The notes: generated from the sequence alone by a model not told the origin. A stretch of 64,000 bases of DNA from Sphingobium cupriresistens (GCF_004152865.1 NZ_SEOO01000014.1:1-64000); one strand, 5' to 3'; counted from the stretch's first letter, positions 1 to 6,945 are shown. Numbers and translations are program-made.

Positions 1-236
1 CTGGAAACAATCGGCGCGGTGAGCCATAACCCCATTGTCAGCCTGCCAGCTCTGGCTGCCTGACCCGAACCCGATCCCGATCCTGCCGTGGATTGACGGT
101 TCCTACACCACCTCCTGGGACACGACCCGGATATGGCGCTATTACTGCCTTGGCTATCTTTTGGCGGGTCGCCAGCCCCTACTAGGCTCAGCCATCCGAA
201 AGCCGCAACGACGATGCTCTGATAGCTTCTAGGCAT
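1..236 (-). CDS. possible N-terminal part of an unidentified small protein, cut by the window edge
   Basis: A minus-strand frame opens with ATG and stays open to the window edge, 78 codons. Its first 22 residues are basic then hydrophobic (MPRSYQS, then VVAAFGWLSLVGAG), like a signal or anchor segment, followed by polar residues. The later part is Gly/Ser/Arg-rich and less protein-like, so a frameshift or chance opening is possible in this GC-rich DNA. It has the same orientation as the membrane-protein gene beside it. No family is recognised. Confidence 0.3.
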   Translation of the reverse strand, partial: MPRSYQSIVVAAFGWLSLVGAGDPPKDSQGSNSAISGSCPRRWCRNRQSTAGSGSGSGQAARAGRLTMGLWLTAPIVS

Positions 237-326
237 TGGATGAAAAACACCGCTGTAAATTTACCCCGGCTCAGCTTGTTCCTGATATTCAGCTCTGAGT
301 CCATAACGCCCGCGATAACATTCAAT

Positions 327-364
327 CCGGGAGGTTTGCTGCGTAGGGAAGCAAACTACCCCGG
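327..364. other. hairpin between two minus-strand genes
   Basis: Arms CCGGGAGGTTTGCT and AGCAAACTACCCCGG pair with one small bulge around a 9-base loop. There is no T tract on the minus side, so it is a weak intrinsic terminator at best; an mRNA stability or attenuator element is equally possible. The surrounding 160 bases between the flanking frames hold nothing else recognisable. Confidence 0.3.
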
Positions 365-397
365 TTTGAAGCGCCCGGCGCCGCGACATAACAACCG

Positions 398-781
398 TCA
401 CCTATTCTCAGGCCGTCGCCACGGACTGGCGCGATGCTTGCCTGCGCTCATCGCGCCGTACGCAACGGGTGCCATGAGGATCAGAGACCAGAAAAGGAAG
501 GTTGCCCCGCGTTGCTCTCTTGATGGGGCATAACCATTGTCAGCGGCCACATCGCACCCACCTCGCAGCGGGTCATCGTCACGATCACAGCTCGGCGCGC
601 CTTGCATTACTGCCGCAAAAAGGGCGATGCCGACGCACCAGGAAAGGCCAACCCGGAGAGCAGCGAAGCGGCCATTTCTTTCCCCAGCATTCTTAGCGAG
701 AGAGAAAGCCTTCATGACGATAGCGGCCAGCACCAAGATACGGGCCGCCTCCAAGACCTGATGACCAACGACCCCCGACAT
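398..781 (-). CDS. small predicted membrane protein of the accessory region
   Basis: The product is 127 residues. The ATG start is preferred over an upstream TTG because GGAGGG lies just before it. Three hydrophobic stretches are visible: near residues 8-25 (LEAARILVLAAIVMKAF), 45-60 (VGLSWCVGIALFAAVM) and 95-112 (FLFWSLILMAPVAYGAM). Between the second and third is a polar loop with two cysteines (APSCDRDD and GGCDVA), consistent with an external disulfide. No family is recognised. Small membrane proteins of this type are common in prophages and integrated elements; a role in lysis or exclusion would be speculation. Confidence 0.55.
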   Translation of the reverse strand: MSGVVGHQVLEAARILVLAAIVMKAFSLAKNAGERNGRFAALRVGLSWCVGIALFAAVMQGAPSCDRDDDPLRGGCDVAADNGYAPSREQRGATFLFWSLILMAPVAYGAMSAGKHRASPWRRPENR

Positions 782-869
782 AAACCCTCCACTCAAGAAG
801 GACGAAGTAAGCTACCGCGGAAAGCGCGTGTCAAGTTGCGGTGCCGATACGCATGAACGCCGCGCTATT

Positions 870-1214
870 TCACCGATGCTTGGCAGGCCATCGGGCGGCC
901 CTCATTACCGCTCCGACTTTCGCAAGAAATTGTCGATCTTCAAGCGCAATATGATCTGGATAGTCGTCGGGATCTGCGCTTTCCGGTGCCATTTCGCGCC
1001 ATCGCTCACCTGCCTTTGCGACACTCCGTCGCTCTAAGTCTGCAAGCCAGTCGTCCCAAGATGGCAGAGACGACGCCTCTCCTTCTTCTACGCAGAAAGC
1101 CTCATAGATTAGCTTCACCGCGCGATCGACATCCTCGGGGGTGACGCTCTCGCTGAGTCGCTTTTGATTGCGGTCGCGCAGGCGCGCTTGTCGCTGTGCA
1201 TTAGTAAGGGCCAT
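870..1214 (-). CDS. hypothetical protein, phage-type small basic N terminus
   Basis: The product is 114 residues. The N terminus (NAQRQARLRDRNQKRL) is a basic amphipathic helix of the kind seen at the start of many small phage or plasmid proteins that bind nucleic acid. The middle is acidic (EEGEASSLPSWDDWLADLE) and the C terminus basic again. The ATG start lies at the edge of the divergent regulatory region with the repeated palindrome, so this gene and the rightward operon are probably controlled together. No domain is recognised. A small autoregulator is one possibility, because of its position, but no helix-turn-helix is obvious. Confidence 0.55.
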   Translation of the reverse strand: MALTNAQRQARLRDRNQKRLSESVTPEDVDRAVKLIYEAFCVEEGEASSLPSWDDWLADLERRSVAKAGERWREMAPESADPDDYPDHIALEDRQFLAKVGAVMRAARWPAKHR

Positions 1215-1217
1215 GCC

Positions 1218-1300
1218 GCCTACGTAACGGGTTTCTTCGACAAGATCAATATCGTTACGTAACGCCTATTGACGGGGCACGTTAACCTCGTTACGTAACG
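1218..1300. promoter_or_regulatory. three phased copies of palindrome CGTTACGTAACG (candidate operator array)
   Basis: Two perfect 12-bp self-complementary copies of CGTTACGTAACG sit at 1253-1264 and 1289-1300. A third copy with 9 of 12 matches is at 1218-1229. Start-to-start spacing is 35 and 36 bp, that is 3.3 to 3.4 helical turns. The array fills the gap between a leftward gene and a rightward operon, the usual place for a bidirectional operator. The binding protein is not identified. The window encodes candidates: the 114-residue protein next door, the XRE protein and the AlpA-like protein. Confidence 0.55.
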
Positions 1301-1371
1301 AACGGCCAGAGCGGAAGGTACCAACGACCGCCCCGGCCTAACCGCAACCCTACCAACGAGGGATTACGACT

Positions 1372-1986
1372 ATGCACGAAGTAGCAACTTCGCGGCGCGG
1401 CGCAATGCGCGCGCTCGCCATCATACCCGCAATAATCGCAGCGCCGGCCGCCAGCGCGGCAACCGGGCTTGTTTGCATCCCAGCAACTCAGCATGCTGAC
1501 TGGCTAGCCCTGCTGGCCGAAGAGCGCCGCCTGTCGGCCGCGTTCGACCTCATGGTTGATGAGCAGGAGGAGGCTGATGACCGCTTCTATGCCGCTTGTG
1601 AAGCGGCCGAGAAGGATTGGCAGCGGGCATGGGAGGCGCGAACATGGCCCGGCGTTGATCGTCTGGAAGGCCAGAGCGACCAAGAATTTGAAAATTCCGT
1701 GCAGGTGGCAGTCCAGCGATGGAATGTCGAAGGTGAAGCCGCGCGGCAACAGCGCGAAGCAATTCGTGACCTCGCCCGACAGGAAACGGGACTGGCAGAG
1801 GTAGAAGGGCGCTATAAGGCAGCCTGCGACACCCACACTGCCGCCATCCGGGCAATCATCGCATACCCTTCGCGCGATCCCGACATCATCGCTCAAAAGC
1901 TGCGCGTGATCCTTGATCGCTTCGGCGACGACAGTGGCGACCTTCGCCCGCTGCTAGCCTCGATCGTCGGGGAGGCTCAGGCATGA
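1372..1986 (+). CDS. hypothetical protein, helical, first gene of a rightward small-gene operon
   Basis: The product is 204 residues. It begins with a short basic stretch and a hydrophobic run (ALAIIPAIIAAPAASAAT) that resembles a Sec or Tat signal (SRRGAM precedes it) with a possible cleavage after ASA. The rest is strongly helical and charged, with many Glu/Arg/Gln residues and conserved-looking Trp residues (WLALLAEERR, DWQRAWEARTW, AVQRWNVEG), suggesting coiled-coil packing. GAGGG precedes the start. Its stop overlaps the next start in ATGA. Proteins of this composition recur in sphingomonad prophage-like regions, but no function is known to me. Confidence 0.65.
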   Translation: MHEVATSRRGAMRALAIIPAIIAAPAASAATGLVCIPATQHADWLALLAEERRLSAAFDLMVDEQEEADDRFYAACEAAEKDWQRAWEARTWPGVDRLEGQSDQEFENSVQVAVQRWNVEGEAARQQREAIRDLARQETGLAEVEGRYKAACDTHTAAIRAIIAYPSRDPDIIAQKLRVILDRFGDDSGDLRPLLASIVGEAQA

Positions 1987-2159
1987 GCAAGATAGTCCCC
2001 TTCCCCGTGCGCCGTGTCACGACCCCGCTTCCTGACGATGCCTCTGATATCGAAGAGGCGCGCTATCGCGTCAGGTCTTCCCGTTGGCAACTCGCGTGGT
2101 GGGAGGCCGAGCTTGCCTCACTCACCATTGCCGTCGCTGCAAACGATCGGAGGGCGTGA
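1983..2159 (+). CDS. 58-residue hypothetical protein
   Basis: This short frame starts in the ATGA that ends the preceding gene and stops three bases before the next ATG, so it fills the gap exactly. The protein begins MSKIVPFPVRRVTTPLP and continues with an acidic patch and a Trp-rich helix (WQLAWWEAELA). The tight coupling on both sides is the main reason to call it. The family is not recognised. Confidence 0.6.
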   Translation: MSKIVPFPVRRVTTPLPDDASDIEEARYRVRSSRWQLAWWEAELASLTIAVAANDRRA

Positions 2160-2162
2160 CCC

Positions 2163-2432
2163 ATGGACATGGCAAACACTTCGGGGGCTTCGGCCCCCAA
2201 CCATGGCGCGCGCCTGTTTGATCCAGCGGAATGGGTTGCAAGCTATGTCGATCTGGGCGGCGGCTATACCGTCACCGGCGCGAGTTGCTGCCTTCACTCG
2301 GTGCGGGGTCTATCTTGGGCTGAGCAAGCCGCGCTTGCCGCGCATCAACTCCCGATCCTGGCCGATCCTTCAAAGCGCGAGGCTGTCCGGGCTTACCTCA
2401 CATCCGGTTGCCTAATGGAGGCGCTGTCATGA
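2163..2432 (+). CDS. hypothetical protein of the rightward small-gene operon
   Basis: The product is 89 residues. It starts three bases after the previous stop and ends in ATGA shared with the next start. It contains a Gly/Tyr patch (DLGGGYTVTGASCC) and a helical second half (LSWAEQAALAAHQLPILAD) ending in a small predicted helix. There is no signal or transmembrane segment. The family is not recognised; the operon position suggests an element-specific accessory role. Confidence 0.6.
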   Translation: MDMANTSGASAPNHGARLFDPAEWVASYVDLGGGYTVTGASCCLHSVRGLSWAEQAALAAHQLPILADPSKREAVRAYLTSGCLMEALS

Positions 2433-2776
2433 TGATCTACCGGCAGAACCATGCGGCACGCGGCACCCAGCAGCCCTACGTCGCACCCGTCGAACGCGAT
2501 GCCGACGCCGTGCAGGAGGCGGCCATGCTGTCCCGCAGTCGCCGCCCCACCCTTCCACCCGCCCGCCAGGCCAAGGAATGGAATTATACCGCTCCGGTCC
2601 TGATGGAGGTGGAGCGGTGGCTGAAACAGCACGACCTCCCAGCATCCAAATTCGGCAGGATGGCCGTAGGCGACCCCAACCTGGTCGCCGACCTTCGGAT
2701 AGGGCGTGACCCATCGTCCAAGGTTGTGGCCCGCCTTCGGGCCTTCATGGCGAAGGAGACGGTCGATGGCGAGTAA
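2429..2776 (+). CDS. hypothetical protein with C-terminal HTH-like module
   Basis: The product is 115 residues from the ATG that overlaps the preceding stop; an in-frame codon 21 bases upstream is an alternative without coupling. The last 50 residues contain a motif seen at the C terminus of several phage and alphaproteobacterial DNA-associated proteins: a helix (VERWLKQHDLPASKF), then GRMAVGDPNLVADLRIGR, then a second helix (KVVARLRAFMAK). This looks like a compact helix-turn-helix with the GDPNLV turn. The N-terminal half is basic and probably flexible. It overlaps the next gene by 11 bases. A DNA-binding regulator is an inference. Confidence 0.65.
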   Translation: MMIYRQNHAARGTQQPYVAPVERDADAVQEAAMLSRSRRPTLPPARQAKEWNYTAPVLMEVERWLKQHDLPASKFGRMAVGDPNLVADLRIGRDPSSKVVARLRAFMAKETVDGE

Positions 2777-3257
2777 AGCCCCCATCATCTCCCGCTGCGC
2801 CCCACGGCACGCCCACAGACGCCGCCATAGGGCCGACAGGAGGCAAGCGGCGCGTGGCCCACACCTTGAGGCCCTATTAACCGTCCTGCCGTCCCTGCCC
2901 CGCCCAGCGCTGGCGAGGCTGGTGCAAAAGGCGATCGACCGCATGGACCAGATGGACGGCGACGCCGATCTTGAGAACGCCACCAACCTTGAGGATGATT
3001 TCAGCCTGACAAAGGGCGCGGTTCTATCCTTTGATTGTGGCCCCGGTTGTCCGATCGCGGATGCAGGCGGCCAGTGCGACGAGGATGAGATAAACACCGC
3101 GTTCGGTAACGGGGATTTTGAGGCGGAAGGCGGGGCAGGATGCCCGATTAGCGACCCTGGCGGCGGCAATGTGGAGGACGCGGACCAGATTAATGAGGCT
3201 CCGCCCTACACCGGGCCGCTCGACCCTTCCATTCCGTGGCCGCCGCGCTGCGCTTAG
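2766..3257 (+). CDS. hypothetical protein with acidic, cysteine-bearing C-terminal half
   Basis: The product is 163 residues, starting inside the end of the previous gene. The N terminus is very basic (RHAHRRRHRADRR), followed by a helical segment (LEALLTVLPSLPRPALARLVQKAID). The C-terminal half is acidic and holds two similar modules, GPGCPIADAGGQCDEDE and GAGCPISDPGGGNVEDAD. The repeated G-x-GCPI-D-GG pattern suggests an internal duplication or a metal-binding or extracellular loop. This is the last gene of the rightward operon; it faces the convergent XRE gene across about 270 bases with no further gene. Function unknown. Confidence 0.6.
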   Translation: MASKAPIISRCAPRHAHRRRHRADRRQAARGPHLEALLTVLPSLPRPALARLVQKAIDRMDQMDGDADLENATNLEDDFSLTKGAVLSFDCGPGCPIADAGGQCDEDEINTAFGNGDFEAEGGAGCPISDPGGGNVEDADQINEAPPYTGPLDPSIPWPPRCA

Positions 3258-3526
3258 GAGCAGTGTTTCGCAGATATATCGGCGCCTCGGTTCGAAAGGA
3301 TCGGGGCGTTTCCTGTAGGGCCTGACAAAAATGCCGGTCACCCATCGGCCGCCCCAGCAAATCGCTTCAACTTGGCACGCGGGTTATGGGGTCTGAAAAT
3401 CACCGGGCAGCGGCACCAAAGCCGAGTCTCCCTCGCGCGCACGCGCGATGCGTCCGGCTATGACCGCCTACCGGCATCAGCGCGACCCTTTGGCAACGCC
3501 CTTTGGACAGCCGGCGCCCACGCGAA

Positions 3527-3829
3527 TTACCGGCCCTCCGCCATCAGCCGCGCGTCATCTGCCGCCGCTTCCATCCCCTTCGGATCGCGCGCAATAGCAG
3601 CCACGATCAACCGAATGGCGGGCGTGGGTTTCGTCGCCCCCTGCTCCAGATCGCGAATGGTCGGGTAGCCCAGACCATATCGCTGAGCGAAAGCGCGCTG
3701 GCTCAGCTTTAACTCTCGAAACCTCAGCCGAAACAGCATCAGGGCGAATCCATCCAAGCCGCGGTCGGGATCGAAGGGCTTCCCCCCGTCACACTGTTTC
3801 GCCACTGTATTATCAGGATCAAAGGGCAT
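3527..3829 (-). CDS. XRE-family helix-turn-helix transcriptional regulator
   Basis: The product is 100 residues from the ATG that follows GGAGGAAA at good spacing; upstream ATG and TTG codons lack such a site. An XRE/Cro-CI helix-turn-helix is clear: FRELKLSQRAFAQRYGLG followed by the recognition helix YPTIRDLEQGATKPTPA. It resembles small regulators that accompany toxin-antitoxin loci or phage immunity regions. It is likely to repress its own promoter and neighbouring element genes; a palindrome 35 bases upstream of the start (arms GATCGGT and ACCGATC) is a candidate operator. No toxin gene is seen next to it. Confidence 0.8.
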   Translation of the reverse strand: MPFDPDNTVAKQCDGGKPFDPDRGLDGFALMLFRLRFRELKLSQRAFAQRYGLGYPTIRDLEQGATKPTPAIRLIVAAIARDPKGMEAAADDARLMAEGR

Positions 3830-3863
3830 GGGGGTTTCCTCCATTATCAAAACCGAGGCGTGC

Positions 3864-3886
3864 GATCGGTATCATTCCAACCGATC
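3864..3886. promoter_or_regulatory. palindrome upstream of the XRE gene, candidate autoregulatory operator
   Basis: GATCGGT and ACCGATC form a 7-bp perfect inverted repeat with a 9-base spacer, 35 bases upstream of the regulator's start codon. The dyad length and position fit a Cro/CI-type operator. The assignment is by position only. Confidence 0.4.
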
Positions 3887-3918
3887 ACGTCGCCGCCATC
3901 ATCAAGGTCGTCGGTCCC

Positions 3919-4066
3919 TGCCGCACCTCGCGTTTGCCGCACCTGATTATTCTTCTCCGCCGCACTGCCGCACCACCCCTCCCCTATAGGGGGGAGGGTG
4001 GTGGTGCGGCACTCTGTAGGCTCTTCTGCCGCACCTTGCCGCGCCGCACCTTTTTCAAGTGCGGCA
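3919..4066. repeat. iteron-like array of TGCCGCACC in both orientations
   Basis: Seven copies of a 10-mer lie within 148 bases. Direct TGCCGCACC(T/A) copies are at 3919, 3935, 3966 and 4027, with a 9-of-10 copy at 4042. Inverted copies are at 4002-4011 and 4057-4066. The copies at 3966 and 4002 form a long stem around CCCCTCCCCTATAGGGGGGAG, and the last two form a perfect hairpin around CTTTTTCAA. A second hairpin (GCTAC and GTAGC arms) follows at 4097-4119. This lies in the roughly 475 bases without a convincing gene between the XRE regulator and the helicase-like gene, where a replication origin of an integrated element would fit. Confidence 0.55.
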
Positions 4067-4193
4067 GTCGTATGCGACAGCGCTACGCCTTGCTCTGCTA
4101 CACTTTGCGGAAGCGTAGCAGCCGCCGACGTGACCCACCGTCCGACATCAACAAGCAGCTGGCCCTGTAGAAATTGCATTGAGAACCCATGGC

Positions 4194-4305
4194 ACTTGTC
4201 ACCACTTGTCACTTGCGCGCGCGGGGCGAATAAAAATCCCAGACAATAAGAAAGAGGGAAACGTGTTTTTTGCTTCACGCGCGCGAGTGACAGATGGTGA
4301 CAAGT
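4194..4305. repeat. 31-bp imperfect inverted repeat at the 3' end of the DUF3987 gene
   Basis: The left arm (4194-4224) and right arm (4275-4305) match over 31 bases with only a few mismatches. Both read outward-in as ACTTGTCACC, then TGTCACT, then GCGCGCG. The left arm holds two direct copies of ACTTGTCAC. The 50-base loop is AT-rich compared with its surroundings, containing aataaaaatcc and gttttttgctt. The right arm touches the stop codon of the helicase-like gene. It may be an unwinding or primase-recognition region or a large terminator; the AT-rich loop between protein-site-like repeats favours the first. Confidence 0.5.
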
Positions 4306-5882
4306 CATGCCGCCTCACCCAGGACTGACATGATCGCCGCGCGCGCCTTTTCCCGGCTTTCCTTCTCTCTCCGGCCGCGCTCGGCAAACAGATCGTGGAC
4401 AGCGGGATTGACCAGCCATCGGGGCGTGCTGCTGTTGGGAGGCGGCAGGGTCGGCTCCAGCCACCCCAGCGATTCCAGCTTCTCAAAGAGCTTGCGCGAC
4501 TGCTCGGCGGTCAGGGCCTTGAGTGTGGCATTGGCTCGCTGCGTATCGCGGTGCTGCACATTTTCCAGCCGATGGGCGAGAATGTAGCTCGCCAGTTCGA
4601 TCAGCGCGCCATGGTCGTCAGATAGCCCCAGGACCGAGGTGTAGAAGGCGATGGCGTTGGGCACGATGTAACCGTGCAGGAAATCCGCCGCGCGCTGGGT
4701 AGTGTCGCTGCGGATGATCCCTGGCAGCGTCGGAGCGTCGGCATACTCGATGCAGTGCCACAGAACGCAAAGCCGGGCGAAAATGCCGTCATACTTGCCG
4801 AAGTGCGACGCCAGCTTAGGCGAGATCACTTCTGCCGCCGACATCTCCAGATGCCGCGCTTCTAGCGCACGGCGGATCAATTGGGCTTCGTCCGAAAAGC
4901 GGAGGATGCCATCCCCATCGACGCAGGGCGGTGGAGAGAGCGCCCATAGACGATTGACCAGATCGTCATAGTGGCGGACGCTATCATCCTGCGGTTCGTC
5001 CTTACCCAGGACGGCCGGCTTCAAGATGACAGGCAGAAGCCGTTGGATCAGCCCATCGTCTACAGCGTCCGACACAATGCGCCGCAACGGGTCGGGCTGG
5101 ATGCCGCCCAGGACGCATATGGACAGATTGGGGATCAGCGACGCCCCGCGCGCCACACGATTTAGGGCGTAGGCTCCACCGTTGAAAGCCTGCAACCAAA
5201 AGCTGCGATCGGCCATGGCCCCCTTACCAGCCGAATATTTATCCATGGCACCGAACCAACCAGACAGCTCATCCTGTTGGGACAGAACGCCATCGGGCGA
5301 ATCTTTCAACACCTCTTGCGCCGCCTCTACAGTCGCATCAGAAATCCGCAGGCGGCGCTGCGCTGGCTTCGGGGTCGTTTTCTTTTCCTGCGCGGGCAGG
5401 GCATCGAAGATTTCCTGCTTGATCGTAAATTCCCTGAACATCTGCGTGTCCATTTTGTGAAGCGGACGCATCGCTGCTGACATCATGGGCGTTTTTTTGG
5501 TGCTGGGGGTTCCGATAAGCGCGACCCACAGGCGGGCGGATTCACGCCAAGTAGGATCATGGCGCTTCACCTGAACTTGGATACGGTCGGACGTAGCGGC
5601 GGCGCACACCGCCAGCGCCGACATGGCAAGTCCGCCCGGATCGACACCCATGCTATCCGCCTGCGCTACGGCGAACCTCTCGATAATGGGCGGGAGGATA
5701 TATTTGGGCAGTGGCGGCGCCTCGTAGCGCGCCCACAGGTCGACCGGCTTCCATTCAGACTCACGCGGGCCTGCATCGCTATTGGCCGGGATCGGGCGCG
5801 CCGCCCTGATCGCCGCCCTGATGACGTTGTCGCCCATGTCTTTACCGACATCCGCGAAGTCACGTGCCTCCTGTTCGGTCAT
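4305..5882 (-). CDS. DUF3987 family protein, helicase/primase-associated ATPase-like
   Basis: The product is 525 residues and overlaps the Toprim gene by four bases (ATGA). It matches the DUF3987 family found beside Toprim primases in phages, plasmids and integrated elements, thought to act as the replicative helicase-like partner. Visible features are a phosphate-loop-like GTPSTKKTP near residue 126 (variant Walker A with Lys and Thr), an acidic Walker B-like stretch, DGVLSQQDELSGW, near residue 205, and a LGGIQPDPLRRI segment resembling sensor or arginine-finger regions. The C terminus is a winged-helix-like tail rich in charged residues. This gene closes a co-directional train beginning at the AlpA-like gene, and its 3' end abuts repeat structures. 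Confidence 0.85.
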   Translation of the reverse strand: MTEQEARDFADVGKDMGDNVIRAAIRAARPIPANSDAGPRESEWKPVDLWARYEAPPLPKYILPPIIERFAVAQADSMGVDPGGLAMSALAVCAAATSDRIQVQVKRHDPTWRESARLWVALIGTPSTKKTPMMSAAMRPLHKMDTQMFREFTIKQEIFDALPAQEKKTTPKPAQRRLRISDATVEAAQEVLKDSPDGVLSQQDELSGWFGAMDKYSAGKGAMADRSFWLQAFNGGAYALNRVARGASLIPNLSICVLGGIQPDPLRRIVSDAVDDGLIQRLLPVILKPAVLGKDEPQDDSVRHYDDLVNRLWALSPPPCVDGDGILRFSDEAQLIRRALEARHLEMSAAEVISPKLASHFGKYDGIFARLCVLWHCIEYADAPTLPGIIRSDTTQRAADFLHGYIVPNAIAFYTSVLGLSDDHGALIELASYILAHRLENVQHRDTQRANATLKALTAEQSRKLFEKLESLGWLEPTLPPPNSSTPRWLVNPAVHDLFAERGRREKESREKARAAIMSVLGEAA

Positions 5883-6778
5883 GTCACCACCCCGCGAGGC
5901 GGCAATGCCACCCGTCCACCGACAGCCGCCGCCGCCGCATAGGCAGCCTCGACGCCGAGATTCTTCCGAATGTTCGGATTATTGATCAGGTGCGGATCGT
6001 CGTCGGCCACCGCGATAATGTCGGCATCGGGGTAGAGCGCCTGGCAGGCGGTTGCCGTCCGAACCATATTCCCGGACGAGAAGGACACCGCCACAGCTTC
6101 GCCAGTCGCCCGGCGCACCACGGCACAGGTCGCATAGCCTTCGCCGACGCACAGGACGCCATGCGGCTCGCCAAGGACGCAGAAGAGGCCCTGTTGCCGC
6201 CCCCCCTTGGCAAAGCGCTTGGTGCCCTCCGGGGCGATCCGCTGGAGGTTCCAGAGCTTTCCCGCCTCGTCACGCATCGGCACCAGTAGGAGATTGCCAC
6301 GCTGGCGCAGACCTTCGCCGTTGATGCCTTTTGCAACAAGATAGGGGTGAAGCGGGTTTGCCACGCCAGCCCGATCCCATTCCCGCCCGGCCGCCAGCGC
6401 AGCATGATCCTGCGCGGCGATGCGTTCAGCGGCGCGAGATTCCTGTTCCGCCCGGATCGCCGCCGCCCGGTCCCGGCGTTGCGCTGGTGAAAGCTGTTCA
6501 CCAACGCCCGCGCGCCATTTTTCCGATATGCCCAGGCGGTAGTTGCCGAACGCACCCGCAGGAACGCCATCGAAATGGAGGATAGCCCAGCCATTGCGCT
6601 TGCCCTTCCCGTCGCCTTCGCAGGCGAAGCGGATCAGATCCGGGCCAAGCCGATCGGCTATATGCTCAACCGGCTTCATTCCAGCGGCTTCCATTGCGCC
6701 GATGACCCCGGCGACCACATCATGTGTCATATGCGGGCTATCATGCCGACCAGCGGCATTATAGGAAAACGCCTTCAT
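5879..6778 (-). CDS. Toprim-domain protein, P4-type DNA primase-like
   Basis: The product is 299 residues. The C-terminal half carries a Toprim fold: the glutamate motif VLCVGEGYATCAVV and the DxD motif IIAVADDDPHL, with VSFSSGNM between. The N-terminal half resembles the nucleotide-handling region of plasmid and phage primases (GPDLIRFACEGDGKGKRNG and WAILHFDG) but lacks the four-cysteine zinc finger of DnaG-type primases. NPLHPYLVAKGI and LLVPMRDEAGKLWNLQ are typical of this class. It is coupled by ATGA overlaps to a 56-residue gene upstream and the DUF3987 gene downstream. The likely role is primer synthesis for element replication. Confidence 0.85.
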   Translation of the reverse strand: MKAFSYNAAGRHDSPHMTHDVVAGVIGAMEAAGMKPVEHIADRLGPDLIRFACEGDGKGKRNGWAILHFDGVPAGAFGNYRLGISEKWRAGVGEQLSPAQRRDRAAAIRAEQESRAAERIAAQDHAALAAGREWDRAGVANPLHPYLVAKGINGEGLRQRGNLLLVPMRDEAGKLWNLQRIAPEGTKRFAKGGRQQGLFCVLGEPHGVLCVGEGYATCAVVRRATGEAVAVSFSSGNMVRTATACQALYPDADIIAVADDDPHLINNPNIRKNLGVEAAYAAAAAVGGRVALPPRGVVT

Positions 6779-6945
6779 GCCGCACCTCCCGATGGATCGA
6801 AGGTAGGGCCGAGGATTTGATCAAGCGTGAGGCGCTTAGGTTGGATAGGACCAGCATAGAGCGACCGGATAATAGCCCGCTCACGACAGGCGCGCCGTTC
6901 CTGCGCGGCGCGCCAATGGCGATAGTCGAGAATGCGGGCGGTCAT
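6775..6945 (-). CDS. 56-residue basic hypothetical protein in the replication gene train
   Basis: This short frame is bounded by ATGA overlaps at both ends, with the winged-helix-like gene before it and the Toprim gene after it. The sequence is arginine-rich in the first half (MTARILDYRHWRAAQERRAC) and ends TFDPSGGAA. The exact fit between neighbours and the translational-coupling pattern support it. No family is recognised; a small nucleic-acid-binding accessory protein is possible. Confidence 0.55.
   Translation of the reverse strand: MTARILDYRHWRAAQERRACRERAIIRSLYAGPIQPKRLTLDQILGPTFDPSGGAA

Noticed and set aside
3285..3315. GGTTCGAAAGG resembling a tRNA T-arm
   Set aside because: No acceptor or anticodon stems can be drawn around it and there is no CCA end; chance match.
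3847..4308. Minus-strand 153-residue frame after the DUF3987 gene
   Set aside because: It starts in an ATGA overlap, which made it tempting, but it is read entirely through the iteron array, hairpins and inverted repeat, its sequence is low-complexity and repeat-derived, and it covers the probable XRE operator. Kept as non-coding.
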